Part shown: in pieces, positions 27,541 to 36,373 of the stretch
How the letters are laid out: each line of letters starts with the position of its first letter
How positions within the stretch are numbered: the first letter of the stretch is position 1
From: Desulfovibrio psychrotolerans
GTDB taxonomy: Bacteria; Desulfobacterota; Desulfovibrionia; Desulfovibrionales; Desulfovibrionaceae
Direction of reading: 5' to 3'
Length of the DNA: 64,000 nucleotides
NCBI RefSeq assembly: GCF_013340305.1
Contig: NZ_BLVP01000001.1
Location: forward strand, 595,911-659,910
Translations under genes and position numbers: made by a program
Notes under the pieces: model-generated
Databases searched by the model: none
Seen by the model: the letters and a program-made list of their open reading frames with translations, nothing else
What the model was told of the DNA's origin: nothing

Positions 27541-28404
27541 ATGACCGTACAATCCGAAGAAGTTCTCTCCATCACCGGCCTGCACTTCGCCTATAACGGC
27601 GGCGACCCGGTGCTGGACAATGTGAACCTGACCGCCCGCCGGGGGGACTATATCGCCATTCTGGGTCCCAACGGCGGCGGCAAAACCACGCTCATAAAGT
27701 GCCTGCTGGGCATGCTCACGCCGCAACGCGGCAGCGTGCGCGTATTCGGCAAGCCGCCCAAAGAAGCTCTGGGCCGTATAGGCTACGTGCCGCAATACGC
27801 CACCGCGCGCGAGGCGTTTCCCATCACCGTGCTGGATGTGGTGCTCATGGGTGCCATGAACGGTTCCAGCACCATCTTCACCTCCGGGTGGAAGCGCGGC
27901 AAAGGCAATGCGGAAAAAGCCCTGCACGCCCTGCAGCTGGTGGGCATGGAGGGACGTGAAAAATTAACCCTGCGCCAGCTTTCCGGCGGGCAGAGGCAAC
28001 GGGTCATAGTGGCCCGTGCGCTTATGGGCGACCCGGACCTGCTTCTGCTGGATGAACCCACAGCCAACATAGACCCGCAGGGCAAGTTCTGCTTCTACGA
28101 GTTCCTCGCTTCGCTGCCGGGCCACATAACCACCATCGTCGTCAGCCACGACCTGTCCATAACCGCGTCCGCTTTCACGGGCATAGCCATTGTAAACCGC
28201 ACCCTGCTCTACAACCGTGGCAACACCCTCACCGAAGGGCAGCTTGCCATGCTCTACGGAACCCACGAACCTTCGTGCCCCATGGGCACCTTCATCAGCA
28301 CGGTTTCCAGCATGTTTCCCACCATGACCAATCTCCAGCCGTATAAACCCCATGCGGGGCAACAGCCACAGCAACCTGCACCCGGACCGGAGGATAACGC
28401 CTGA
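27541..28404 (+). CDS. znuC: Zinc ABC transporter ATP-binding protein
   Basis: A 287-residue ABC ATPase with Walker [10 protein letters not shown] (near 41), signature LSGGQRQR (near 149), and Walker [12 protein letters not shown] (near 165). The family-specific IGYVPQ motif follows the Walker A half. The C-terminal 50 residues are Pro/Gln-rich and extend past the usual end. The stop overlaps the znuB start (TGATG), so the proteins are made in step. It powers zinc import through ZnuB. Confidence 0.93.
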   Translation: MTVQSEEVLSITGLHFAYNGGDPVLDNVNLTARRGDYIAILGPNGGGKTTLIKCLLGMLTPQRGSVRVFGKPPKEALGRIGYVPQYATAREAFPITVLDVVLMGAMNGSSTIFTSGWKRGKGNAEKALHALQLVGMEGREKLTLRQLSGGQRQRVIVARALMGDPDLLLLDEPTANIDPQGKFCFYEFLASLPGHITTIVVSHDLSITASAFTGIAIVNRTLLYNRGNTLTEGQLAMLYGTHEPSCPMGTFISTVSSMFPTMTNLQPYKPHAGQQPQQPAPGPEDNA

Positions 28405-29234
28405 TGCTGCACATGCTCAGCTTCGACTTCATGCAGCACGCCCTTCTGGCAAGTCTGCTGGCCTCGGTGGCCTGCGGCGTGGTGGGCAGTCTGGTGGTGG
28501 TGAACCGGCTCGTCTTCCTTGCCGGAGGCGTGGCCCACGCGGCCTATGGCGGCGTGGGTCTGGCCTTTTTCCTCGGCCTGCCGGTACTTCCCTGCACGGT
28601 GGGCTTCTCTCTGGGCGCGTCCCTGCTCATGGCGGGTGTTTCCCTGCGCTACCGTGACAAGGCAGATACAGCCATAGGCGTTCTCTGGGCCGCGGGAATG
28701 GCCTTCGGCATCATCCTGCTGGACCTCACTCCCGGATACAACGTGGACCTGATGAGCTTTCTCTTCGGCTCCATCCTTGCCGTGCCCGTGGAAGACTTGT
28801 GGCTCATGGCCGGCCTGAATGCGGTGGTGCTGCTGCTCACGGCCTACCATTACCCCGGCCTGCTGCTGCTTTCCTTCGACAGCGAATTTGCCCGCGCAAG
28901 AGGGCTTGCCGTGCCCATGCTGCACTGCCTCATGGTGGGCATGGCGGCTCTGTGTGTGGTCATGATCATCCGCGTAGTGGGCCTTATCCTCGTTATCGCC
29001 CTGCTCACCATCCCGCCGTTCATGGCACAGCGGCACGCCCGCTCCCTTGCGGGCATGATGCTCGCCGCCACGGGCTGGAGCATCCTGTTCTGCCTTGGCG
29101 GGCTGGCCCTTTCCTACCGGTTCGATCTCACATCAGGAGCTTCCATCATCGCCGTGGCCGCCGTCTGCTTCTTTGCCGCACTGGGCGCGGACGGCCTGAA
29201 ACACGCATGGCAGGGACGCAGGAGAACAGCATGA
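28404..29234 (+). CDS. znuB: Zinc ABC transporter permease
   Basis: A 276-residue integral membrane protein of the ABC-3 (metal) permease family with about eight hydrophobic segments. Family stretches include VVGSLVVVNRLVFLAGGVAH and the later VGLILVIALLTIPPFMAQ, which faces the ATPase. It forms the zinc channel with ZnuC. Both ends overlap neighbours by one to four bases (TGATG with znuC, ATGA with zur). Confidence 0.92.
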   Translation: MLHMLSFDFMQHALLASLLASVACGVVGSLVVVNRLVFLAGGVAHAAYGGVGLAFFLGLPVLPCTVGFSLGASLLMAGVSLRYRDKADTAIGVLWAAGMAFGIILLDLTPGYNVDLMSFLFGSILAVPVEDLWLMAGLNAVVLLLTAYHYPGLLLLSFDSEFARARGLAVPMLHCLMVGMAALCVVMIIRVVGLILVIALLTIPPFMAQRHARSLAGMMLAATGWSILFCLGGLALSYRFDLTSGASIIAVAAVCFFAALGADGLKHAWQGRRRTA

Positions 29235-30061
29235 CCGGCACATCCGGCCACAAAGAGCGCGTTTGCGTGCAACCGGAGTATCCTGCCGCGCTGCTGCACG
29301 CCGCGGGACTGGAAGATACGCAGGCGCGCAGACGCATTCTTGCCGCACTGCATGCGCCTCACGGCACCACTCCCGTTGCCGTGAGCGCGCAGGACCTGCT
29401 TGCCGTGCTGCGCAAAGACGGCCCTTTCGACAAGGTCACCCTGTACCGCACTCTGGACCTGTTCACAGAACGCGGCATCATCCAGCGGCACAGCGCGGGC
29501 GACAGGTCTTTCCGCTACTGCATGGCCGGTCCGCCCCATACCGGCCAACAGACAACCTGCCATTCTGACGAAAAGACAAACCATCGTTCTGACGAAAAGA
29601 CAGACCACCTTTCTGGCGAACTGACAGCCCCCCGTTCTGACGAACAGGCAGCCCGCCATACTGACGACCAGCAGGCTGTCAGCCAGCCCTTCCGCCAGAC
29701 CCTCTGTCAGACCATTCACGGCCACTTCTACTGTACACGCTGCGGCACCATGTCCTGTCTGGAAATGCCCCAACCGGACATGCTGCGCCTTCTCACACCG
29801 TCTGTCAGCATCCCAACGCAGGAAGGCTCTCTGCCTGCGTCCTGCTGCGGCACAGCACTCACCCAACCACCTTTGCATGCGGACGCAGAGACAGCACCGC
29901 TCCCCTCCGCACCGCCGCAACGCGACCCTGCAGCCCAATCCCCTGCCTTTCTATCCACTTTGCCCACTTTGCCCACTTTACCCACTTTGCCCGGCCGGGT
30001 GGAAGCTGTGGAGATACGGCTGGACGGCATATGTGCCCGATGTCTCGGGGCGCCGCGCTGA
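29231..30061 (+). CDS. zur: Fur-family regulator, probable Zur, with repeat inserts
   Basis: A 276-residue Fur-type repressor, about twice the usual size. The winged-helix part (about 20-100) contains the family stretch FDKVTLYRTLDLFTERGIIQ. The structural zinc Cys pairs are C168/C171 (FYCTRCG) and C268/C271 (ICARC), with HGHFYC before the first. Two inserts explain the length: five 8-residue repeats at about 112-151, and about 60 extra residues between the Cys pairs, with a Leu-Pro-Thr repeat at 242-254. GGAG precedes the ATG, which overlaps the znuB stop. Location makes zinc the likely signal. Confidence 0.85.
   Translation: MTGTSGHKERVCVQPEYPAALLHAAGLEDTQARRRILAALHAPHGTTPVAVSAQDLLAVLRKDGPFDKVTLYRTLDLFTERGIIQRHSAGDRSFRYCMAGPPHTGQQTTCHSDEKTNHRSDEKTDHLSGELTAPRSDEQAARHTDDQQAVSQPFRQTLCQTIHGHFYCTRCGTMSCLEMPQPDMLRLLTPSVSIPTQEGSLPASCCGTALTQPPLHADAETAPLPSAPPQRDPAAQSPAFLSTLPTLPTLPTLPGRVEAVEIRLDGICARCLGAPR
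29564..29683 (+). repeat. Five 24-bp repeats inside zur
   Basis: Units begin at 29564, 29588, 29612, 29636 and 29660, each starting TCTGACGAA or a close variant. They encode Ser-Asp-Glu-Lys-Thr type octapeptides between the DNA-binding and metal-binding parts of Zur. Confidence 0.9.
29955..29990 (+). repeat. Four 9-bp repeats inside zur
   Basis: CCACTTTGC occurs three times and CCACTTTAC once, in exact register. They encode a Leu-Pro-Thr repeat between the two zinc Cys pairs. Confidence 0.9.
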
Positions 30062-30217
30062 CGGTTTTCCGTCACCCGCGGTGCCGCCAATCCATCCTGA
30101 ATAAAAAAACCCTATAAAAACAACACACTGCAATCATGGCGCAAACCTTGCTTGAGCAAAACCATACGGGAAACAACTTCCCGGCGGCGATTCACCTCAG
30201 GTATACAAGGAAATTCC

Positions 30218-30571
30218 ATGAAAGCAGATACTTCCGCACCGGGTTTGGTGGAACAGTTTGAAATGCTGGAACGCATGCGCAGGGAACTGGGCGAATCGCG
30301 CATGCAAAGCGTCACGGACATGAACCTGCGCAAGGCCATGATAACCGAATACCGCCTTCTGGCCGGAACCTCGCTGCAACTGCTGAACATGCTGGAGCAG
30401 TACAAGTTCATCTACTCGCTCACGGAAGAAGATCTGGACCGGTATCAGGCCGTGATGCTGCAACTGGCGCAGTCTGCCATGCGGTGTCAGGAATTTGTGG
30501 AACAGTCGGAATCGCTTGATCAGGAGGCCCTGCTCGCCTCCATGCCCGCCGCTGCTTCGCGCGCCAACTGA
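30218..30571 (+). CDS. Small helical protein of unknown function
   Basis: A 117-residue soluble protein, rich in Leu, Glu, Gln and Met and almost certainly all helical (for example TSLQLLNMLEQYKFIYSLTE). There is no signal peptide or membrane segment. AAGGAA precedes ATG 30218, and codon use is like its neighbours, so I take it as real. I do not recognise the family. It stands alone between zur and the convergent hydrolase gene. Confidence 0.75.
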   Translation: MKADTSAPGLVEQFEMLERMRRELGESRMQSVTDMNLRKAMITEYRLLAGTSLQLLNMLEQYKFIYSLTEEDLDRYQAVMLQLAQSAMRCQEFVEQSESLDQEALLASMPAAASRAN

Positions 30572-30710
30572 GACACGAAACACCGGTGCAGCAGCCCCGC
30601 CCGTTTTCGCGCAGAACGGGGCATCATCCCCTGTATAGAGGAAAAGGCAAAACTGACGGAGCAGTGTTTCACCCCATCTGCGGTCCGCCCGGTGGGATCA
30701 CTGCGCCCCG

Positions 30711-30737
30711 CGTGCCCGATATGCCCGGTCTGCCCGT
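30711..30737. repeat. Three 9-bp repeats between convergent genes
   Basis: CGTGCCCGA, TATGCCCGG and TCTGCCCGT follow in register, in the gap between the small helical protein and the hydrolase. The rest of 30572-30828 shows nothing else. Confidence 0.6.
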
Positions 30738-30828
30738 TTGAACGGCGCAATCAGGCACCCGTCCAACGAAACGAGGCCCGACAGACCTTTCCGCGCGTGC
30801 CTGCGTCCTGTTGATGAAAAACGCCCCC

Positions 30829-31824
30829 TCACAGCCCCTGCGGCATCTGCATGCCCAGCACTTCCGCAAGAAAGGCGGCTGCCCTCAGGTCCGACCAGTA
30901 GTAGCCGTCCTCGCGGGACCGCACAAAACCCACATGCCCTCCTGTCCGGGGCATCTCCAGAAACAGCGATGCGGACTGTTCCGCCGCATGCACGGGGTAG
31001 CATGACGGGCTGAGAAAAGGGTCATTGGCGGCGTTCACCAGCAGGGAAGGCACACGCACACGCCGCAGAAACTGCCCGCAGCCGCAGCGTTCCCAGTAAT
31101 CGAGCGCATCGCGGAAGCCATGCAGGGGCGCGGTGAAGCGATTGTCAAACTCGCGGAAGGTGCGCATGCTCTCCAGCCCCTCAATGCTCGGCATATCGGG
31201 AAAAACCGCCTTCTTCTGCACCATCTTCTGCCGCAGCGAGTGCATGAAATACCGCATATAAATGACGTTGGAAGGCCGGTCCAGCACCTGCGCCGCCCCC
31301 ACCAGGTCGCACGGCACAGAAAAGGTCACGCTCGCCGCCACGGCGGGATGCACCGCTTCCGGCTTTTCACCAAGATACTTGAGAATCTGGTTGCCGCCCA
31401 TGCTGAACCCCACCAGCGCGATGGCAGCATAGCCAAGCCCCGCGCAGTAGGTGACAACGCTGTGCAGGTCATCCGTCACACCGCTGTGGTACATGCGCAC
31501 AGTACGGTTGGGTTCGCCGCTGCACCCCCGGAAATTCCACGCGCACACGTCCCATCCATGGGCGTTCAGGCAACGTGCCATACCCCGCACATACTTGCGG
31601 CGCGAATGCCCTTCCAGACCGTGCGATACCACGGCAAGCGGCGCGCCGTATGCCCCGCAGGGCAAAAAATCCATATCCAGAAAATCCCCGTCCGCCGTGT
31701 CCAGACGCTCCCGGCGGGCAGGCGCGTCCGGAACTGCACGGAAAAGCGGCGGATACAGGGTCTGCACATGGCCGTTGGTAAACGGAAAGGGCATGGTATA
31801 CGACGAGGCAGAAAGCAAAGGCAT
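30829..31824 (-). CDS. YheT-family alpha/beta hydrolase
   Basis: A 331-residue alpha/beta hydrolase of the YheT/EMB8 family. The N-terminal stretch FTNGHVQTLYPPLF is typical, followed by GLEGHSRRKYVRGMARCL and the nucleophile elbow GFSMGGN. A late Asp (NAANDPFL) and His (RTGGHVGF) complete the catalytic triad. Members are esterase-like with unknown natural substrates. ATG 31824 has AAGGAG about 10 bp upstream and matches the family start; the longer frame to 31896 does not. Confidence 0.9.
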   Translation of the reverse strand: MPLLSASSYTMPFPFTNGHVQTLYPPLFRAVPDAPARRERLDTADGDFLDMDFLPCGAYGAPLAVVSHGLEGHSRRKYVRGMARCLNAHGWDVCAWNFRGCSGEPNRTVRMYHSGVTDDLHSVVTYCAGLGYAAIALVGFSMGGNQILKYLGEKPEAVHPAVAASVTFSVPCDLVGAAQVLDRPSNVIYMRYFMHSLRQKMVQKKAVFPDMPSIEGLESMRTFREFDNRFTAPLHGFRDALDYWERCGCGQFLRRVRVPSLLVNAANDPFLSPSCYPVHAAEQSASLFLEMPRTGGHVGFVRSREDGYYWSDLRAAAFLAEVLGMQMPQGL

Positions 31825-31951
31825 GGCGAAACGGCTCCTTAATGAATCATAAACGCCACAGGGCGGCATACGGCATGGACAAACCGGAGTATTCACGGTA
31901 CGCCGCCACGGGCGGATACCGCACTATCCCATTTTATGACAAAAGGACAGC

Positions 31952-33145
31952 ATGAAGACCTTCGACGCCATCATCCTCGGCGCGGGCGCATCCGGCATGT
32001 GGTGCGCCAAAACAGCCGCCGCACGCGGACTCTCGGTCTGCCTTGTGGACCACGCCCGAAAACCGGGCAAGAAAATCCGCATCGCCGGGGGCGGCAAATG
32101 CAACTTCACCAACCTGCATGTCCATCCCGGCGACTACACCGGAGCCAACCCCCATTTCTGCAAATCCGCGTTGGCCCGCTTTTCTCCGTGGCACATGGTG
32201 GAATACCTCTCCGTCCATAACATCGCGTGGGAAGAGCGCGACCACGGGCAACTTTTCTGCACCGGAAGCGCGGACGAGCTTGCCTGTGCTCTGGAAGCCG
32301 AATGCACCCGGCACGGTGTCTGCTGGATGCTGCGGAACACGGTCCAGAACATCGCCGCAACAGCCACGGGATACACGGTGCGCGTCTCCGGTGCTGAAGG
32401 GGTGGAAGAACTGACATCCTCCAGCCTTGTGATTGCGCTGGGCGGCCCCGCATGGCCGCAGGCGGGAGCTACGGACATGGGCCACCGCGTGGCCCGGCAG
32501 TTCCGGCACCCTGTCGTACCCGCACGCCCTGCGCTCGTCCCCTTCGCCATGCCCGGCGACTGGCCCCTGCACGGGCTTTCGGGCATTGCCGTCCCCGCCG
32601 CCATAACCTGTGCGGGCAGACGGTTTGAAGAAAACCTGCTCTTCACCCACACGGGCATAAGCGGTCCCGCCGTTCTGCACGCCTCGTGCCTCTGGCAACC
32701 CGGCATGCCGCTGGAAATGGATTTTCTGCCCGCACTGTCCGTAGAGAACGCCCTGCGGGAGGCCGGAGGCAAACCGCTGGTGCGCACGGTTCTCGGCAGG
32801 CTCCTGCCGGAACGGCTGGCACTGGCGCTTGTGCCTGAAAAACTGGGCGGTATGCAGGTGGCCCAACTCTCGCGGCAGGATACAGACACCCTGCGCCAGC
32901 GGGTGCACGCTCTTACCGCCACGCCCGCCCGTACAGAGGGCATGCGCCGGGCAGAGGTCACCGCAGGCGGCGTGGACACCGGGCACATCTCTTCCAAAAC
33001 CATGGAAAGCACATTGCAACCGGGTCTGTATTTCATCGGAGAAGTGCTGGATGTAACAGGCCAGTTGGGCGGATTCAACCTGCACTGGGCATGGGCTTCC
33101 GGTCAGGCGGCAGGGCTGGCCCTGCGCCCCGCTTCAAAAGAGTAA
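31952..33145 (+). CDS. BaiN/HI0933-family flavoprotein
   Basis: A 397-residue NAD(P)/FAD-dependent oxidoreductase. The N-terminal dinucleotide motif is ILGAGASGMWCA, and the family hallmark GKKIRIAGGGKCNFTN follows near residue 35. The C-terminal end GEVLDVTGQLGGFNLHWAWA is also characteristic, binding FAD. The physiological substrate of the family is mostly unknown. AAAGGA precedes the ATG. The last 12 bases overlap the end of convergent cbiB. Confidence 0.9.
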   Translation: MKTFDAIILGAGASGMWCAKTAAARGLSVCLVDHARKPGKKIRIAGGGKCNFTNLHVHPGDYTGANPHFCKSALARFSPWHMVEYLSVHNIAWEERDHGQLFCTGSADELACALEAECTRHGVCWMLRNTVQNIAATATGYTVRVSGAEGVEELTSSSLVIALGGPAWPQAGATDMGHRVARQFRHPVVPARPALVPFAMPGDWPLHGLSGIAVPAAITCAGRRFEENLLFTHTGISGPAVLHASCLWQPGMPLEMDFLPALSVENALREAGGKPLVRTVLGRLLPERLALALVPEKLGGMQVAQLSRQDTDTLRQRVHALTATPARTEGMRRAEVTAGGVDTGHISSKTMESTLQPGLYFIGEVLDVTGQLGGFNLHWAWASGQAAGLALRPASKE

Positions 33146-34246
33146 CGATACCGCGCCCCACATGACGGCGCATCCCAGCAGAACTGCCACGCGGACATGC
33201 CGCAAAAGGGCCCGAACAGAAACGGCATCCCACCCCGGAGCCTGCGCTTCTGGCTGCACTTCTGGCTGCGCTTCATCCCCACGCCCCTCACGGGGTCCCA
33301 GCACGGGTTTGTCCTTGGTCTGCCCGAAGTAGGCCGTAGGCCCTCCCATGCGTCTGCCATGCAGCCATGCGGCTGCAGCCATGGGCCATCCCGCGTTGGG
33401 ACTTTCCATGGTCCGGGCGTCTGCCGCAATGAGGCCGATCAAACAAAATACTCCCTTCAGGCGGGATAAAAGGCCGGAACAGCACCACACATCCGGCGCC
33501 CCCTTTGCCCTGCCGCCCGCATCTGCAGCACGAACGCCCGCAAGCGGTGCCGCAAGCAACAAAAACAGGGCGGCAAGCCGCGCGGGTACAAAGGCAAGGC
33601 AGTCGTCCAGCCGCGCCCCTGCCCAACCCAGCGCACGCCACTGCTCCGTGCGGTAGCCCCACATGGAATCCATTGTGGAAACCGCCTTGTAGAGCCAGAG
33701 CCACAGAGGGCCGCCCAGCACGAGCCAGAAGAAGGGCGCGATCACACCGTCATTAAAATTTTCGGCAAGGGTTTCCGCCAGCGCGCGGTGCAGATCGTCC
33801 CTGCCCGCCTGCGAAACATCGCGGCTTACCAGCATGCTCACGGCATGCCGACCAACGGCAATATCTTCATGGGCAACCGCCTCAAGCGCCCTGCCGCACT
33901 CACGCAGCAGGCTCCCGGCCGCAAGGCCGGCCCACGCCAGATAGCAGGCCGCAAGAGCGCCCGCCACGGGCAGAGCCAGAATCCCCTGCACGCACGCAGC
34001 AACCGCGATAAGCAGCAGGCACAGGCAGCAGACTCCCGCCAGCCGGGTGGGCGGATGCACGCGGGCGCGCACCACCGCCTCCATGCGGTCAAGCAGCCAC
34101 CCCACGGCCTGCACAGGATGCGGCAGTCTGCGCGGGTCAGCCAGCACAAGGTCCAGAGCCAGCGCAAAAGGCGGCAGCCACAGGCTCCAGCCCGCTGCCC
34201 CCGGCAATCCACTCCACGGTATTGCCCAAGGCATGTCCCATGCCAC
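33134..34246 (-). CDS. cbiB: Adenosylcobinamide-phosphate synthase (CbiB/CobD)
   Basis: A 370-residue membrane enzyme of cobalamin synthesis that attaches aminopropanol phosphate to adenosylcobyric acid. Family stretches include LALDLVLADPRRLPHPVQAVG, LAETLAENFNDGVIAPFFW, YKAVSTMDSMWGY and SPNAGWPMAAAAWLHGRRMGG. Several hydrophobic segments place it in the inner membrane. The start is GTG 34246, directly after the trmL stop codon, with GGAGGG 7 bp upstream. A non-conserved insert at about 235-275 has a low-complexity Ala/Gly character. No other cobalamin gene is nearby. Confidence 0.9.
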   Translation of the reverse strand: MAWDMPWAIPWSGLPGAAGWSLWLPPFALALDLVLADPRRLPHPVQAVGWLLDRMEAVVRARVHPPTRLAGVCCLCLLLIAVAACVQGILALPVAGALAACYLAWAGLAAGSLLRECGRALEAVAHEDIAVGRHAVSMLVSRDVSQAGRDDLHRALAETLAENFNDGVIAPFFWLVLGGPLWLWLYKAVSTMDSMWGYRTEQWRALGWAGARLDDCLAFVPARLAALFLLLAAPLAGVRAADAGGRAKGAPDVWCCSGLLSRLKGVFCLIGLIAADARTMESPNAGWPMAAAAWLHGRRMGGPTAYFGQTKDKPVLGPREGRGDEAQPEVQPEAQAPGWDAVSVRALLRHVRVAVLLGCAVMWGAVSLLF

Positions 34247-34705
34247 CTACCGTCCCTCCAGCGTGCCCAGCGCAGCGTAGGCCTGATACAGCACTATACC
34301 CGTAGCGGTGGAAAGGTTGAGGCTTCGCACCTCTCCCCATATGGGAATACGCACATGGTCCGCGTAGCGTTCCGTGAGCCACTCAGGCAGGCCGCGCGTT
34401 TCCGGCCCGAAGACAAGGGCATCCCGCTCCGTAAAGGCAAACCGATGCACAGCCTCCCCCTGCCGCGCACTGGTCATGACATGCCGTCTTCCCGCCCCGC
34501 CCTCTGCGGCGTAGGTTTCCCAGTCCGGCCACACTCGCACGTTCACATGGGACCAGTAGTCCAGCCCGGCCCGCTTGAGATAGCGGTCGTCCAGACTGAA
34601 CCCAAGCGGCTCAATGAGGTGCAGCGGGGTCTGTGTCGCGGCACACAGGCGCGCCACGTTGCCCGTGTTGGGCGGTATCTCCGGTTGGAACAAAACTATC
34701 TGCAT
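34247..34705 (-). CDS. trmL: tRNA (cytidine(34)-2'-O)-methyltransferase
   Basis: A 152-residue SPOUT-fold methyltransferase. Motifs are QPEIPPNTGNVARLCAAT at the N-terminus, FGPETRGLP in the middle and IPIWGEVRSLNLSTATGI near the end, which forms the knotted AdoMet site. TrmL methylates the wobble base of tRNA-Leu isoacceptors. AGGACGG lies before the ATG. It is co-transcribed with cbiB, whose GTG follows the stop codon directly. Confidence 0.93.
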   Translation of the reverse strand: MQIVLFQPEIPPNTGNVARLCAATQTPLHLIEPLGFSLDDRYLKRAGLDYWSHVNVRVWPDWETYAAEGGAGRRHVMTSARQGEAVHRFAFTERDALVFGPETRGLPEWLTERYADHVRIPIWGEVRSLNLSTATGIVLYQAYAALGTLEGR

Positions 34706-34722
34706 AATCGCCGTCCTGTCGT

Positions 34723-34759
34723 AAAAAGGGCCGGTTCAGGAATGCACCCGAACCGGCCC
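34723..34759 (-). terminator. Terminator after the FadL-family gene
   Basis: GGGCCGGTTC (34728-34737) pairs with GAACCGGCCC (34750-34759); the minus-strand product is followed by TTTTT. It ends the FadL transcript and separates it from trmL. Confidence 0.9.
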
Positions 34760-34782
34760 CGTGGCAAGCGTAAAACAGAAAC

Positions 34783-36027
34783 TTAGAACTTGTAGCCCAG
34801 CGTCACGCCGTAGATGTCCGTGCGGGCATTCATGGAATGGGAGTTGGGGTTCACCCCGGTTACCGTGCGGGTATTGGCGTAGTCGCGGCCCTTCATCCAC
34901 AGGTAGGTGTAGGAAAGGTCCAGCGTCCACGCATCGTAGTTGAATCCCACGCCCACGCTGTACAGCTGGCGGTCATTGCCGGGAATAAGGTAGTCCAGCT
35001 GGCTGTCGTTAAGGGGCGATTCGTCATAGGTGTAGCCCACGCGCAGCTTCATCCAGTCGGTGGCGGCATACTCCACGCCCACATTGTAGCGCCACACGTC
35101 CTCCCAGTCCTTGGGGGTATCGCTATGGAACGAGCCGCCCACAGGCTTGGAGAATTCAAAGCGCAGACGGTTGTAGGTGGACCAGCGGGTATACACACCG
35201 CCCACTTCAATGCTCAGGTCTTCCCACGGATAGTAGACAAGGCCCACATTGATCATTTCCGGCAGAATAACCGTGCCGGTCACGTGGTTGTTGGGGAAGA
35301 GTCCGCCCACTGCAGCAGGTACGTCGTGGAAACGCTGGTCGCCGCTGGCCCCTATTTCGGCCTGGCTATGGTAGCCCACGCCCAGACGCCACTGGTCATT
35401 GAACTTGTACAGCATGCCAAGGGTAAGTGCCGTGCCGTAGCCTTCCGCCTTGGTCTTGCTGAGCACGCCTCCTGCTAAGGCAAAGGGGGCCAGCGAGATG
35501 GTCTTGTCAATCTCCATCATAACATGGATATATTCCACGCCCACGGCCAGCGAAAGATTATCGTTCACCTGATAGGCCACGTTGGGATTGATGGAATAAG
35601 ACTGCACCACCGCGTGGGTCACGTTGGCCTTGCCCGCCCAGTCGGCATCATACTCGGTGCCAAGCCCGAAACGGGTGTACATGCCCACGCCGAACGACCA
35701 TTTGTCGTTATACTTGTGCGTCATGTACAGGTGCGGCGGCAGCCAGACATTGTTCTGCCCGTGAACCTTATCGCCGTTCACCTTCACGTCCATGTTGGGC
35801 AGAATGGCGGAAACACCGGTGGCCACCTGCGTGCCTTCAAGCTGCGTCAGGCCTGCGGGGTTAAAGGCAATGGTGGAAGGATCATCCGCGCGGGCGATAA
35901 CGGCACCACCCAGTGCATTGCCGCGCGCGCTGTATTCATACAGGGCGAATCCGGCAGCGGAAGCGGAGACGGTAAAGGCGAACAGACAGACAAGACAGAC
36001 GGTAACGGATACGAGACGTCGCTTCAT
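34783..36027 (-). CDS. FadL/OmpP1-family outer-membrane channel
   Basis: A 414-residue outer-membrane beta-barrel. The signal peptide ends near residue 24 (SASA), and the mature protein starts AGFALYEYSARGNALGGAV, a FadL-family hatch signature with the NPAGL motif soon after (AFNPAGLTQLEG). The C-terminus ends with an aromatic residue (GYKF), as expected for barrel insertion. FadL proteins pass long-chain fatty acids or other hydrophobic compounds. AAGGGG precedes the ATG. It has its own terminator. Confidence 0.92.
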   Translation of the reverse strand: MKRRLVSVTVCLVCLFAFTVSASAAGFALYEYSARGNALGGAVIARADDPSTIAFNPAGLTQLEGTQVATGVSAILPNMDVKVNGDKVHGQNNVWLPPHLYMTHKYNDKWSFGVGMYTRFGLGTEYDADWAGKANVTHAVVQSYSINPNVAYQVNDNLSLAVGVEYIHVMMEIDKTISLAPFALAGGVLSKTKAEGYGTALTLGMLYKFNDQWRLGVGYHSQAEIGASGDQRFHDVPAAVGGLFPNNHVTGTVILPEMINVGLVYYPWEDLSIEVGGVYTRWSTYNRLRFEFSKPVGGSFHSDTPKDWEDVWRYNVGVEYAATDWMKLRVGYTYDESPLNDSQLDYLIPGNDRQLYSVGVGFNYDAWTLDLSYTYLWMKGRDYANTRTVTGVNPNSHSMNARTDIYGVTLGYKF

Positions 36028-36373
36028 GATAACCCCTTTGATTCACGTCCGGCAACGCATGGCATCCCGTGAACGCACCCGTGCCCGGATGCATCCGTCA
36101 CCCGCCGCGCCGTCAGGAAAATCCCCCGCCCCAAAGCAAGGCCATTTTCCGCACAACACGGCAGACCGCCAGCCGTTCCCCTGCAGCCACCGGACAACAC
36201 TCAGACACCGCGGCGTCCCGTCCCTCGCTTGCTGGCAGTGCAGCGGACACGCGCGGTTCTCCTCTTCCAATCAAAAAACTTGTGGGGTTATAATAGGAAC
36301 ACTCTCACTTAGGCAACCGCCTGAACGCGGTTTTGCGCAAAAAAGTGGAGTGAAAGCGTAAAAAAAGTGAGAG
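36028..36373. other. Intergenic region with long inverted repeat
   Basis: No gene is visible. It contains ACTCTCACTT at 36301-36310 and its exact inverse AAGTGAGAGT at 36365-36374, enclosing AACCGC/GCGGTT. On the minus strand TTGCCT followed 18 bp later by TATAAC (around 36288-36318) is a possible promoter for the FadL-family gene. Confidence 0.4.
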
